Assembly (NCBI GenBank): GCA_902475435.1 | Contig: CABRZL010000019.1 | Coordinates: 1 to 31,333 of the forward strand | DNA from: an uncultured Eubacteriales bacterium | GTDB lineage: Bacteria > Bacillota > Clostridia > Oscillospirales > Oscillospiraceae | Direction: 5' to 3' | Length of the DNA: 31,333 nt | Shown: in pieces, positions 20,680 through 28,792 of the stretch | Layout of the letters: every line of letters begins with the position of its first letter | Numbering within the stretch: position 1 is the first letter of the stretch | Position numbers and translations under genes: made by a program | The notes under the pieces: model-generated | Seen by the model: the letters and a program-made list of their open reading frames with translations, nothing else | Databases searched by the model: none | What the model was told of the DNA's origin: nothing

Positions 20680-21139
20680 AGGAGATGGTCAAATTGAGAA
20701 AAAACGATGGATTGCAGGCGGAGCCGTATTGCTTCTCCTGTGGGTGGCTGCCATTCCAGTGTCCTACAATCTTGACGCCCTGCTGTCCCGGCGGCTGGAT
20801 TTCACCTGGAACCCTGTTCTGGCGCTGAGGATGGTCCTGCAAACACCCAAGGCTGCGTTATTCCTCCTGCTGCTGATGGCGGCGGCAACCCTGGCTGTGG
20901 TGGGCTGCCTGCTGGCCGGAAGCAATATCGACAGCCACAGCCGGATACAGCATATTACGCCGGACATTGCGATCCCGGAGGCCGCCGGACAGGGGCAGTT
21001 TGGAACCGCCCGGTTCCTGAGCAGGAAAAAATATGCCAAAGCATTCACCACATACAGGCTGCCCTCTGACGGCCTGTACGCAGAATTGATGAAGGAGGGA
21101 GCACACGATGCCAAAGCAATCGACGAAAAAACAGATTAA
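20657..21139 (+). CDS. VirD4/TraG coupling protein, N-terminal membrane part
   Basis: Two hydrophobic segments (GGAVLLLLWVAAIPVSY and ALFLLLLMAAATLAVVGCLLA) are followed by GQFGTARFLSRKKYAKAF, the conserved link between membrane anchor and ATPase in VirD4/TraG proteins. The ATPase itself is in another frame from 21108. The start is unclear: ATG 20657 lies in the relaxase end with poor spacing, while a well-placed TTG (20694, after AAAGGAG) is in another frame and would read MRKK before an A6-C run (20699-20705) that would need a -1 shift. Joining to the ATPase would need loss of one base near the A6 run at 21126-21131. It is either a truly split protein or a mutated or slippage-dependent one. 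Confidence 0.65.
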   Translation: MAGARIFKGDGQIEKKRWIAGGAVLLLLWVAAIPVSYNLDALLSRRLDFTWNPVLALRMVLQTPKAALFLLLLMAAATLAVVGCLLAGSNIDSHSRIQHITPDIAIPEAAGQGQFGTARFLSRKKYAKAFTTYRLPSDGLYAELMKEGAHDAKAIDEKTD

Positions 21140-22604
21140 GCGTATCCTTCCCGCCGGCGGCGCGCTGCTGGGCTGGAAGGATGATACCATTTACTGCAAC
21201 ACAGAGGACACCCACACCCTGGCCATCGGAGCCACACGCTGCGGCAAGACCCGATGCAGCGTCCTGGAAACCATCTGCACCCTGGCTCTGGGCGGCGAGA
21301 GCATCATCGCTGTAGATCCAAAATCCGAACTGTACGGTTATACCTGCGAATTTTTAAAGCGGCTGGATTATGAGGTGATTACGCTGGACTTCAAAGATCC
21401 CGCCAGAAGCGACCAGTTTAACTTCCTCCAGCCGGTGATCGACGCTGTGCTGCTGGAGAACATCCCCCTGGCAACCCAGCGGGCCCGGGACATTGCCTCC
21501 ATGCTGGTTCCCAACGAGGACCGGCAAACAGATCCCATCTGGCTGGACGGAGAGCGATCTGTATTGACCATGGCCATTCTGGCGGTATGCACCGCAGCCC
21601 GGAACCCGGCGCACCAGAATCTCTCCAACGCCTGGGCTTTTGTGGCGAACATGTGCAGACCAGTGGGCGACAAGGGGGAACTGCCCCTGGTTCAGTTTAT
21701 TCAGGATCTGCCGCAAAACAGTCCCGTGCGTCCGGCATTATCCATTGCTGAGATTGCCCCCAGTAAAATGCGCGGCAGCTTTTATACCTCTGCTCTGACC
21801 ACGCTGGATCTGTTCAACGACCCCTACATCCACTCCATGACCTCCGACACCAGCTTTGACTACGAAGCCACCGGGGACCGGAAACGGGCCATCTTTATCA
21901 TCCTGCCCGATGACCGGGGCACCTACTATCCCCTGGCTTCCCTGTTTGTCTATGAGCAATACCAGGCCCTGGTTCGGGCGGCGGATGAGCGAGGGGGCCG
22001 GCTCAAGCGCCGGGTCAACTTCGTCTGCGACGAGTTCGGCAACTTTGTAAAGATCCCGGACTTTGACAAGTTCGTCACCGTAGGCGGAGGCCGGGGCATC
22101 CGCTTTATCCTCTACGTGCAAAACCTCAATCAGATCTATCAGCGGTACGGAGACAAGCTGGGCCGGACGATCTGTGCCAACTGCGAAACCTGGATCTATC
22201 TCCAGACCGACGAGGACACCACCCTCAAGGAGATTTCCGGAAAGCTGGGGAAATACACCATCAAAAGTCCCAACATCTCCGGTTCCAGCAACGGCAACAG
22301 CTCCGGCGGCTACAGCTTTACCGGACGGGATCTGCTGGATGTATCCGAGCTGAAACGGATCAGGCGTCCCTATCAGTTGGTCACCAGCCGGAACGATCCA
22401 GCCATCATGTACGCCCCGGACATCTCCCAGACCCCCTTCAACACCCTGCTGGGAATGGGCGATCCGGAACACAACCGCAAGCTGCTGCTGCAGCGCTGTT
22501 CCGCCCGGCCTCAGCGGAAACCGGAGGTTTCCCTCTGGGGAATCTGGAACCAATACGAACACGAAATCTTATCCGAAATAGAAAAGGAGAAAAAATTATC
22601 ATGA
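21108..22604 (+). CDS. VirD4/TraG-type coupling ATPase, catalytic part
   Basis: 498 residues. Walker A is G41-ATRCGKT and Walker B is NFVCDEFGN with D308-E309. VDPKSELYGYT, MLVPNEDRQTDPIW and GRGIRFILYVQNLNQI are typical TraG/VirD4 segments. The protein brings the relaxase-DNA complex to the secretion channel and hydrolyses ATP. AAGGAGGG lies 9 bases before the ATG, so independent translation is possible, but the membrane anchor is in the preceding frame (see that entry). Its stop overlaps the next start (ATGA). Confidence 0.9.
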   Translation: MPKQSTKKQIKRILPAGGALLGWKDDTIYCNTEDTHTLAIGATRCGKTRCSVLETICTLALGGESIIAVDPKSELYGYTCEFLKRLDYEVITLDFKDPARSDQFNFLQPVIDAVLLENIPLATQRARDIASMLVPNEDRQTDPIWLDGERSVLTMAILAVCTAARNPAHQNLSNAWAFVANMCRPVGDKGELPLVQFIQDLPQNSPVRPALSIAEIAPSKMRGSFYTSALTTLDLFNDPYIHSMTSDTSFDYEATGDRKRAIFIILPDDRGTYYPLASLFVYEQYQALVRAADERGGRLKRRVNFVCDEFGNFVKIPDFDKFVTVGGGRGIRFILYVQNLNQIYQRYGDKLGRTICANCETWIYLQTDEDTTLKEISGKLGKYTIKSPNISGSSNGNSSGGYSFTGRDLLDVSELKRIRRPYQLVTSRNDPAIMYAPDISQTPFNTLLGMGDPEHNRKLLLQRCSARPQRKPEVSLWGIWNQYEHEILSEIEKEKKLS

Positions 22605-22927
22605 ATCATTCTAAAAAAAGACTTCTGGTTCTCAGCGCCGCTCTGACGGCTTTCCTGCTGATCCCGGCCCACGCCGGAGATCTTGGCAGCAGCACTGTCG
22701 TCACCGGCACAAAGCAGCTGATTAGCGACATCACCACTGTATTGGCCGGAATCAGTCTAAGCGTTGGCGGCGGCGCATTTACATATTTTTTGATCCGAAA
22801 GTCCATGGCCGACGAGCAGGACGGAAGGACCTGGCAGAAACGCATGGTGACGGCCCTGATCTGCGGCATCGGCGGGGCCATTGCCAGCAGCATTGTGGCC
22901 CTGATCGCCGGATACTACGGGGCCTGA
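22601..22927 (+). CDS. VirB2/TrbC-like small secretion-channel protein
   Basis: 108 residues: a cleavable signal (to about AHA, residue 25), then two hydrophobic helices (ISDITTVLAGISLSVGGGAFTYFLI and TALICGIGGAIASSIVALIAGY) around a charged loop. This is the hairpin layout of VirB2/TrbC pilin-like proteins, and the place directly after VirD4 and before a VirB6-like gene fits. Firmicutes versions are thought to form part of the channel rather than a long pilus. The family name is inferred from topology only. Confidence 0.65.
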   Translation: MNHSKKRLLVLSAALTAFLLIPAHAGDLGSSTVVTGTKQLISDITTVLAGISLSVGGGAFTYFLIRKSMADEQDGRTWQKRMVTALICGIGGAIASSIVALIAGYYGA

Positions 22928-22931
22928 TCCC

Positions 22932-23786
22932 ATGTTTGACATCTTTAAAAACTTTCTGTGGGACGTCCTGGAGGACGCCCTTTCTTCCCTGTTTGAAACG
23001 CTCCGGGGCTTCATCGCCAACCTGATGACCATTTCCCTCCGGCTGGAAAAGGTGGGAGAACTCTGGTCCGTGGAGAGCCCCGTCACCCTGACGGCCATTG
23101 AATCCGCCTACAAATTCATCTACATGACCATGTGTGGGATTATGGCCCTGGCCTTTCTCTACAAGGGCTTCAAAGTCTACATCCTCTGGCGGGACGGCGA
23201 TGCCGACGTCTCGCCGCAGACCATGCTGATCGGCGCCGGGGAGGCGATTATTACAGCCATTGCCTTTCCCTACCTCTATGACATTCTATGTGATTTTGTG
23301 CTCTATCTGGCCGATGGCATAATGGAACGGTTTGCAATTTCCACGGAAGCGGAATGGGAAATCCTTTTGGAAAATTCCGATGCGTTGATCCTGGCAATCC
23401 TGCTGATTGTGTTCCTGATCCTGATGGTCATTGTGATCTGCCGTCTGCTGTGCCGGGGCGTGGAGCTGTTGTTTTTGCGGCTGGGCTTTCCCCTGGTTTG
23501 CCTGGGCCTCATCAACACGGATTCCGGCATTTTCAAGCAGTACACCGGGCTGTTTTTCCGACAGGCAGCGCTGTCCGTGATTCAGATGATCTGCCTGATG
23601 ATGGGGCTGTTTTGCGCCGTTGGCAGCCATCAGATCACCAGTGCGGTTCTTTCCATTGCATTTATGCTGTGCGCCCTGTCCGCCCCAAAGATTATGGCCC
23701 AGCTTCTCCCCGCCTCCGGCGGAAGCGGCGGTGGCAAAGCCATGATGGCGGCCCAGATCGCCCGGCTGGTCATTATGAAGGGGTGA
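22932..23786 (+). CDS. VirB6/TrbL-like polytopic membrane protein
   Basis: 284 residues with about six membrane segments, including FIYMTMCGIMALAFLYKGF, ALILAILLIVFLILMVIVIC, LRLGFPLVCLGLI and SVIQMICLMMGLFCAVG, and a glycine-rich C-terminal tail (PASGGSGGGKAM). Topology, size and position between the VirB2-like and PrgI-like genes match VirB6/TrbL inner-membrane channel proteins of Gram-positive type IV systems. It starts four bases after the previous stop. Confidence 0.72.
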   Translation: MFDIFKNFLWDVLEDALSSLFETLRGFIANLMTISLRLEKVGELWSVESPVTLTAIESAYKFIYMTMCGIMALAFLYKGFKVYILWRDGDADVSPQTMLIGAGEAIITAIAFPYLYDILCDFVLYLADGIMERFAISTEAEWEILLENSDALILAILLIVFLILMVIVICRLLCRGVELLFLRLGFPLVCLGLINTDSGIFKQYTGLFFRQAALSVIQMICLMMGLFCAVGSHQITSAVLSIAFMLCALSAPKIMAQLLPASGGSGGGKAMMAAQIARLVIMKG

Positions 23787-23790
23787 GGCT

Positions 23791-23997
23791 ATGGACGGAA
23801 TCGCAGTTCTCGTAGGAATCCTGCATATTTTGATTCCTCTGGCAGCCGCCCCCAGGTTTATCTATTGTCTTATCTGCATGACTATGGACGAGGAACAGGC
23901 GTCCACATATAAGCGGCGGGCCCGGAACGCTGTGATCTTTGTCGCGGTGTCCCAGTGCATCGCCGCCCTGATATTGACAATTCAACGATACTACTAG
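23791..23997 (+). CDS. Small two-helix membrane protein of the transfer operon
   Basis: 68 residues; two hydrophobic helices (AVLVGILHILIPLAAAPRFIYCLIC and NAVIFVAVSQCIAALILTI) flank a charged loop (DEEQASTYKRRAR). It follows the VirB6-like gene by four bases with GGGGTGAGG upstream. No family recognised; a channel accessory role is inferred from position. Confidence 0.65.
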   Translation: MDGIAVLVGILHILIPLAAAPRFIYCLICMTMDEEQASTYKRRARNAVIFVAVSQCIAALILTIQRYY

Positions 23998-24006
23998 GAG
24001 GTTTTC

Positions 24007-24351
24007 ATGAAAGGAAATTTGACGATCCCAGAAAATATACCCCTCAGATGGGAGCTGATCCATGGGCTGGGGAAACGGGAGATCATGCAATGCCTGACGG
24101 TACTGATTCCGGCCCTGGTGATTGCACTGGCGCTGTTAAAGGTTCTAACCGCCCCCGCCGCCCCTTTGGTACTGCTGATGGTATACATCCTGCTGGTATT
24201 TTCCTGCTATCTGTTCTTCGGGAAAATGGACACCTATCAATCTGTTTACCAGTTCTTGCGCCGGGGAATACAGTTTCAGCAGGAACAGCAGAAATTCCAT
24301 TACAAGAGACGAAAGGAGATTCTTATAGCAAATGAAGAAGAAAGCAAATAA
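24007..24351 (+). CDS. PrgI/VirB3-like membrane protein
   Basis: 114 residues. The N-terminus TIPENIPLRWELIHGLGKREIMQ is followed by two adjacent hydrophobic helices and a basic helical tail, the layout of PrgI/VirB3 proteins, which precede VirB4 in nearly all such operons. AGGAGG lies before the ATG. It overlaps the VirB4 start by 20 bases. PrgI-like proteins help place VirB4 at the membrane. Confidence 0.75.
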   Translation: MKGNLTIPENIPLRWELIHGLGKREIMQCLTVLIPALVIALALLKVLTAPAAPLVLLMVYILLVFSCYLFFGKMDTYQSVYQFLRRGIQFQQEQQKFHYKRRKEILIANEEESK

Positions 24352-26695
24352 CCAGAGCGCCCAGGATTTTTTGAATATGGAGGACATCACCGGGAATCTG
24401 ATCTACACGACAGACAAGCATTTAATCGGCTTTTTGTCCCTGGCCGGGAGCGACAACTCCCTGCTCCAGGAGAGCGAACACGAACGGCTTACTGCACAAA
24501 TGTCCGCTGCCCTGGCCGACGAGACGGAGCCATGGCAGATCATCTCTATACCACGGACTGTAGACACCCAACGGGTACTGGAGAACTTAAACGCGATGCG
24601 GCAGCAGTGTGAGAACAACGCGCGGCTCCAGCTGCTGGATGGAGAAATCCATTCCCTGCAAGAGCTGTCCGATGATCGGGAGCCTATGATCGTACTCAAA
24701 TGCTGGGTCAAGGCAGCACCGGGGGCGGACAAGGAGCTGCTGCATCGGTTGTCTCTGCTGTCCTCCCGGCTCAGCGACAGCCAAATCTCCGCCCGGATTC
24801 TGGAGGATCAGCAGCTCAAATATCTGTGTAAGATCTACTCGGACCTGGGTGTGAGCCATGATATGGAGGAGCCTGAGGAGGATATCACGATACTGGAGGG
24901 AAGAAAACGCCGCTGGCGGGAACAGCGAGCGCTGGCAGAGCAGCAGCGAGCCGCCCTGCTGGATGAGCTGGCTCCCGTCGGCGGTTTTTTCTTTGAGCCA
25001 AATCGCATCCGCATTGGCAGCGCCGTTCTGCGGTGCTATGCCGTAACCCGGTATCCCTCTCAGGTATCCTATGGCTGGGCTTCGGCCCTGACCACCGCCA
25101 CGGACGCCGTTACCTGCATTACCTTCTATCCCGGTCGGGCCGCCGATCTGGGTAACGCCATTTCCAAAGAAGCCCGGCGGGCTGCCAGGGACGCCACCGC
25201 AGAAGCGGATCTTCGGCAGCGGAAAACCTATGAACGACAGATTCAGGGAGCCGGCGAAATGTTGGACACCATGGACAGTCAGGGCGGAGCCATTGGTCAT
25301 ATGGCCATTACGGTCATGGTAATTGCCCGGGATGACGCCGGTCTGGAACAGAACTGCCAGCGGGTTATGACCCGGTTTTCTGTCCGGCGGCTGCGGCTCA
25401 AGGCCCTGGCCAACGTCCAGAAAGCCGCGTTTATGCACCTGTCTCCCTTCTACACCGCCCAGGATCTGATTGCCGATATGTCCAGGCATATTGTTCCTCT
25501 GGATACCCTGGTGGGAGGCTATCCTGCCACCATTTCCACCATCCGGGACGACAACGGCGTCTATTTCGCCCAGACCATGGACAACGGCCATTTATTCTTG
25601 GATCTGCTGCTGCGAGATGCTGACCGTACCAATGGGAACGGCATCCTCACCGGCACACCTGGTATTGGCAAGTCTACCGTGGCCAAACACCTGGCGCAGA
25701 GTATGTATATGCGCGGTGCGAAAGTGATTATCATAGATCCCCAGGGAGAGTACCGGGAAATGTGCCAGGCGCTGGGCGGAAGCTGGTGGGACGCCGGAGG
25801 CGGCAAGGCCAAAAACAATCCCCTGCAAATCAGATGCTTTATGGACGAGGAAGAAGGAGAGAAATCCGCTTCTCCTATGGCTCAACATTTACAAGCACTA
25901 TACATCATTCTGCGGTATAAGCTGCCGGGTTTGACAGACCTCCAATTTGAGCTTTTGAAGCGGGTCCTGCGTCAAGTCTATGAGGAGTTCGGAATTACGC
26001 TGGATCAGCAGGAGTTCAGCGCTGATCCAAATGCCTACCCGCTTTTTTCGGACGTCTATACCTGGCTGCTGCATCACGCAGCAGAGAATCCGGAATACAA
26101 CAATCTGGCGCTCTTTTTAGAAGATATGTCCGTGGGAGCCGAAGCCCAACTTTGGAACGGACCTACAGATATGGACCTGGACAGTGACCTGGTGGTGATC
26201 GACACCTCCAAGCTTTCCGATGCACCTACCACCACCCAGGCAGCCCAATACCACAACCTGCTGCGGTTGGCTTACAGTGAGGCAACCAAGGACAAGCGCC
26301 CCTGCGTCATCATAGCCGATGAAGGGCATTTGCTATTTGACCCCACCGTACCGGAGGCCGGCAGCCTGGTCAAGCGGATCAGCAAGCAGATCCGAAAATA
26401 TGAGGGCTGCTTCTGGCTGGTGACCCAATCCCTGGCGGACATGCTCCATGACCGAGTATCCCTGTACGGTCAGGCGGTGGTAGACAATGCCGCCTACAAG
26501 CTTCTCATGGGCTGTGACGGAAGAAACCTGGCCCAGGCTACAGAGCTGTTCCACCTGAACCGCGCCGAGGAAAATTTGCTGGAGGCCCGGCAGCGCGGCG
26601 TTGCCCTGTGCCTCATCGGCAGCCGGCACATCAAGGCCAAGTTTGTGCTCTCCCCCTACAAACTGGAGCTCATGGGTTCCGGTGGTGGCCGCTGA
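24332..26695 (+). CDS. VirB4-type conjugation ATPase
   Basis: 787 residues, typical VirB4 length. Walker A is G441-TPGIGKST, Walker B is CVIIADEGHLLF (D663-E664). Between them lie RISKQIRKYEGCFWLVTQSLADM-like elements (after Walker B), a sensor typical of VirB4/TraE. The N-terminal half has FLNMEDITGNLIYTTDKHLIGFLSL, the usual N-domain. VirB4 powers substrate transfer and pilus or channel assembly. It is the clearest core gene of the secretion system. Its stop overlaps the next ATG by one base. Confidence 0.93.
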   Translation: MKKKANNQSAQDFLNMEDITGNLIYTTDKHLIGFLSLAGSDNSLLQESEHERLTAQMSAALADETEPWQIISIPRTVDTQRVLENLNAMRQQCENNARLQLLDGEIHSLQELSDDREPMIVLKCWVKAAPGADKELLHRLSLLSSRLSDSQISARILEDQQLKYLCKIYSDLGVSHDMEEPEEDITILEGRKRRWREQRALAEQQRAALLDELAPVGGFFFEPNRIRIGSAVLRCYAVTRYPSQVSYGWASALTTATDAVTCITFYPGRAADLGNAISKEARRAARDATAEADLRQRKTYERQIQGAGEMLDTMDSQGGAIGHMAITVMVIARDDAGLEQNCQRVMTRFSVRRLRLKALANVQKAAFMHLSPFYTAQDLIADMSRHIVPLDTLVGGYPATISTIRDDNGVYFAQTMDNGHLFLDLLLRDADRTNGNGILTGTPGIGKSTVAKHLAQSMYMRGAKVIIIDPQGEYREMCQALGGSWWDAGGGKAKNNPLQIRCFMDEEEGEKSASPMAQHLQALYIILRYKLPGLTDLQFELLKRVLRQVYEEFGITLDQQEFSADPNAYPLFSDVYTWLLHHAAENPEYNNLALFLEDMSVGAEAQLWNGPTDMDLDSDLVVIDTSKLSDAPTTTQAAQYHNLLRLAYSEATKDKRPCVIIADEGHLLFDPTVPEAGSLVKRISKQIRKYEGCFWLVTQSLADMLHDRVSLYGQAVVDNAAYKLLMGCDGRNLAQATELFHLNRAEENLLEARQRGVALCLIGSRHIKAKFVLSPYKLELMGSGGGR

Positions 26696-27813
26696 TGGAT
26701 GGCGCAAAAAAGCCGCTTACTGTCACAGCGGCAGCCCTTGGCGGCTCTATTCTGGTTTTCTGTTGTCTCATTGCCTATCTGATCTCTCTGCCTCTGTCCT
26801 GGTTTGCAGATCACGAGGATCTGCTGTCCCTCCGGCAGGAATACCAGGGCACCGGGGGCGGTGCGGAACTGGCAGCCATTGCAGAATCGGAATACACCCA
26901 ATATGGCAACACCGCCTGTGGCAGCCGGTACTGGACAGCCCCCCATGACTGGTGTGCGGATTTTGTCTACTGGTGCGCAGACCAGCTGGGGCTGGTGGGC
27001 TCCGGGCAGATCTTCGGCGCCTGGACCAGCTATGTCCCCACCGCCATTGACCAACTCATTGGCAACGGGGCGGCATACTTTGGGGCCGGAGACGGCGTGA
27101 CCCCTCAGCCCGGGGACATCGTTACCTGGTGGGGCGGAGGCCGGGCCGGGCGAGCCTCCGACTATTCCCCCGGAGCCCACGGACGGCACATCGGCATCGC
27201 TGTGGCGGGGACAGAGGGCACTGTGACGGTGGTAGAGGGCAACTCCGGCGGAGGCGGGTATAACGCCTCCAAGCTGCGCAAAAACACCTATCCCCTCACC
27301 AGCGCTTCCTATGGAACTACCTATATCTATTTAATCATTCGTCCCAATTACCCCAGTGGGGATCTGAACAGCCCCTTCTACTTCACGCTGGACCATCCGG
27401 ACAGCAGTTATTACGGCCATCCGGTGGAGGGCCTGACGGCCAACCAGATTGCTGCCATCAAGAGCACCATCTATGGAGAATTCGGCGGTGATCTGGGCGG
27501 GGCCATCTGCGTGGCCCAGTCCATCCGGGACAATGTAGACCGCGATCCATCCATCACTTATGATAATTTTATTGAGAAATGCAAATATGACAATGGCCAG
27601 GCCAGCCGTCCTGCTTCCGTTTATGATACAGCCCTGGTGCGGCAGGCCTTTGACTATGTGTTCAACCAGGGAGGCAGCGCCGTACAGCATCCCATTTACT
27701 GTTTCTATACGCCCCTGGGGAACGTCCAGACGGACGCAGATTACCAGGCGCTGTTTCTCAGTCCTTTGGAGTTTGTATATCAGGTGGGTACGGTTCGTTT
27801 CTTTTCCTTCTAA
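26695..27813 (+). CDS. Bifunctional cell-wall hydrolase: CHAP peptidase plus SleB-like domain
   Basis: 372 residues from ATG 26695 (TGATG overlap with VirB4). One N-terminal membrane anchor (ALGGSILVFCCLIAYLISLPL) is followed by a CHAP/NlpC-like amidase domain with catalytic Cys in HDWCADFVYWCADQLG and His in AHGRHIGIAVA. A C-terminal part (LTANQIAAIKSTIYGEFGGD, then GAICVAQSIRDNV) matches the SleB/Hydrolase_2 wall-lytic fold with E in YGEFGG. Conjugation systems of Gram-positives need such an enzyme (VirB1-like) to open peptidoglycan locally; here both activities appear on one chain. The pairing of domains is inferred by eye. Confidence 0.8.
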   Translation: MDGAKKPLTVTAAALGGSILVFCCLIAYLISLPLSWFADHEDLLSLRQEYQGTGGGAELAAIAESEYTQYGNTACGSRYWTAPHDWCADFVYWCADQLGLVGSGQIFGAWTSYVPTAIDQLIGNGAAYFGAGDGVTPQPGDIVTWWGGGRAGRASDYSPGAHGRHIGIAVAGTEGTVTVVEGNSGGGGYNASKLRKNTYPLTSASYGTTYIYLIIRPNYPSGDLNSPFYFTLDHPDSSYYGHPVEGLTANQIAAIKSTIYGEFGGDLGGAICVAQSIRDNVDRDPSITYDNFIEKCKYDNGQASRPASVYDTALVRQAFDYVFNQGGSAVQHPIYCFYTPLGNVQTDADYQALFLSPLEFVYQVGTVRFFSF

Positions 27814-27834
27814 ATACATACAGAGGTGAATTTT

Positions 27835-28782
27835 TTGAAAATAAGCTATATTTCAGATTCCCGTCCGGTTCGACTGCCGGAGCACACCCTACAGCTCCAC
27901 AGCCTCCGGGATACCCCCAGCCTGACCCGGGCTGTTCGGGACCCGGAGGCTGACGCTTTTGTTCTGGATCAACGGGACGGCGCTGCCTATTCCCTGCCCC
28001 ACATTCTGTCCGCCGCCAGAACGGCGGCCTTTGCTGGGAAACCTTTTATTCTGCTGGGACAGTGTGCTTCGCCTCAGAGCAGTGCGCTCCGGGTCACAGA
28101 GGACCCAGGAGAGCTTCCGGCGCTGCTGGAGATGCCGATGCAGGAACGGGTATCGGCAGTATTTACAGCCCCGGCACGGGAAGCGTCCAAAGACCATCCA
28201 TACCAGGTGCATAGGCCACGGCTGCTGCGCCGCCGCAAAACGGCTCTGCGGATTTCCGTGGCCGGGAGCCAGAGCCGGATCGGCACAACGACCCAGTGTC
28301 TCCAGCTCTACCATTACGTTTCTTCCCTGGGCGGCTGCGAGCCGGCCATTATGGCGTCCAGGGAATCCATCGACAATCTATCCAGCGCCATGGGCGGTCA
28401 GGAGGCCGGGAATCATGTGATCTGCCTGGAGAAGATTCCCTTTCTCACCGATACGCAGGAGCCCTTTGATCTGTATATCCGGGACTGCGGCCTCCTCCGG
28501 GAACATCTGAAGGAAGCGCTGGAGGGGGATCTGGTTCTCCTGGTGGCTGGCAGCAAGCCCTGGGAGATCCGCCATACCGCCGAAGCGTTGGCCCTGCTCC
28601 GGGAAACAAAGCGGATGGCCGTGATCTTTTCCTTCAGCACGGAGGCCGTGGTAAAGGAGTTTGGAGATATGATTGCTTTGCCGGCCCCCTGGCAGCCGGA
28701 TCCGCTGCAAAAGGGAGACATGGAGCCCTATGACAGGGCACTGTGGCCCATACTGGAACCATTTTTTGAATCTGAATCTTAG
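27835..28782 (+). CDS. CpaE/TadZ- or ParA-like protein with altered P-loop
   Basis: 315 residues from TTG 27835 (AGAGGTG upstream; GTG 27826 also in frame). The N-terminal third looks like a receiver-type fold (SRPVRLPEHTLQLHSL, ADAFVLDQRDG, GKPFILLGQC), as in CpaE/TadZ proteins. A MinD/ParA-like domain follows with ISVAGSQSRIGTTTQCLQLYHYV, where the lysine of the Walker A GKT is replaced (IGTT). Then FDLYIRDCGLL and DLVLLVAGSKPWE mimic the switch regions. TadZ proteins localise Tad pilus machines and often have atypical P-loops. ATP hydrolysis is doubtful. It is co-directional with a CpaB/RcpC-like gene downstream. Confidence 0.6.
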   Translation: MKISYISDSRPVRLPEHTLQLHSLRDTPSLTRAVRDPEADAFVLDQRDGAAYSLPHILSAARTAAFAGKPFILLGQCASPQSSALRVTEDPGELPALLEMPMQERVSAVFTAPAREASKDHPYQVHRPRLLRRRKTALRISVAGSQSRIGTTTQCLQLYHYVSSLGGCEPAIMASRESIDNLSSAMGGQEAGNHVICLEKIPFLTDTQEPFDLYIRDCGLLREHLKEALEGDLVLLVAGSKPWEIRHTAEALALLRETKRMAVIFSFSTEAVVKEFGDMIALPAPWQPDPLQKGDMEPYDRALWPILEPFFESES

Positions 28783-28792
28783 GAGGCATGCT

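Noticed and set aside
21126..21132. Programmed -1 frameshift heptamer joining the VirD4 halves
   Set aside because: The A-AAA-AAC phase does not match the upstream frame and a +1 change is needed, so classical -1 slippage cannot make the fusion at this site.
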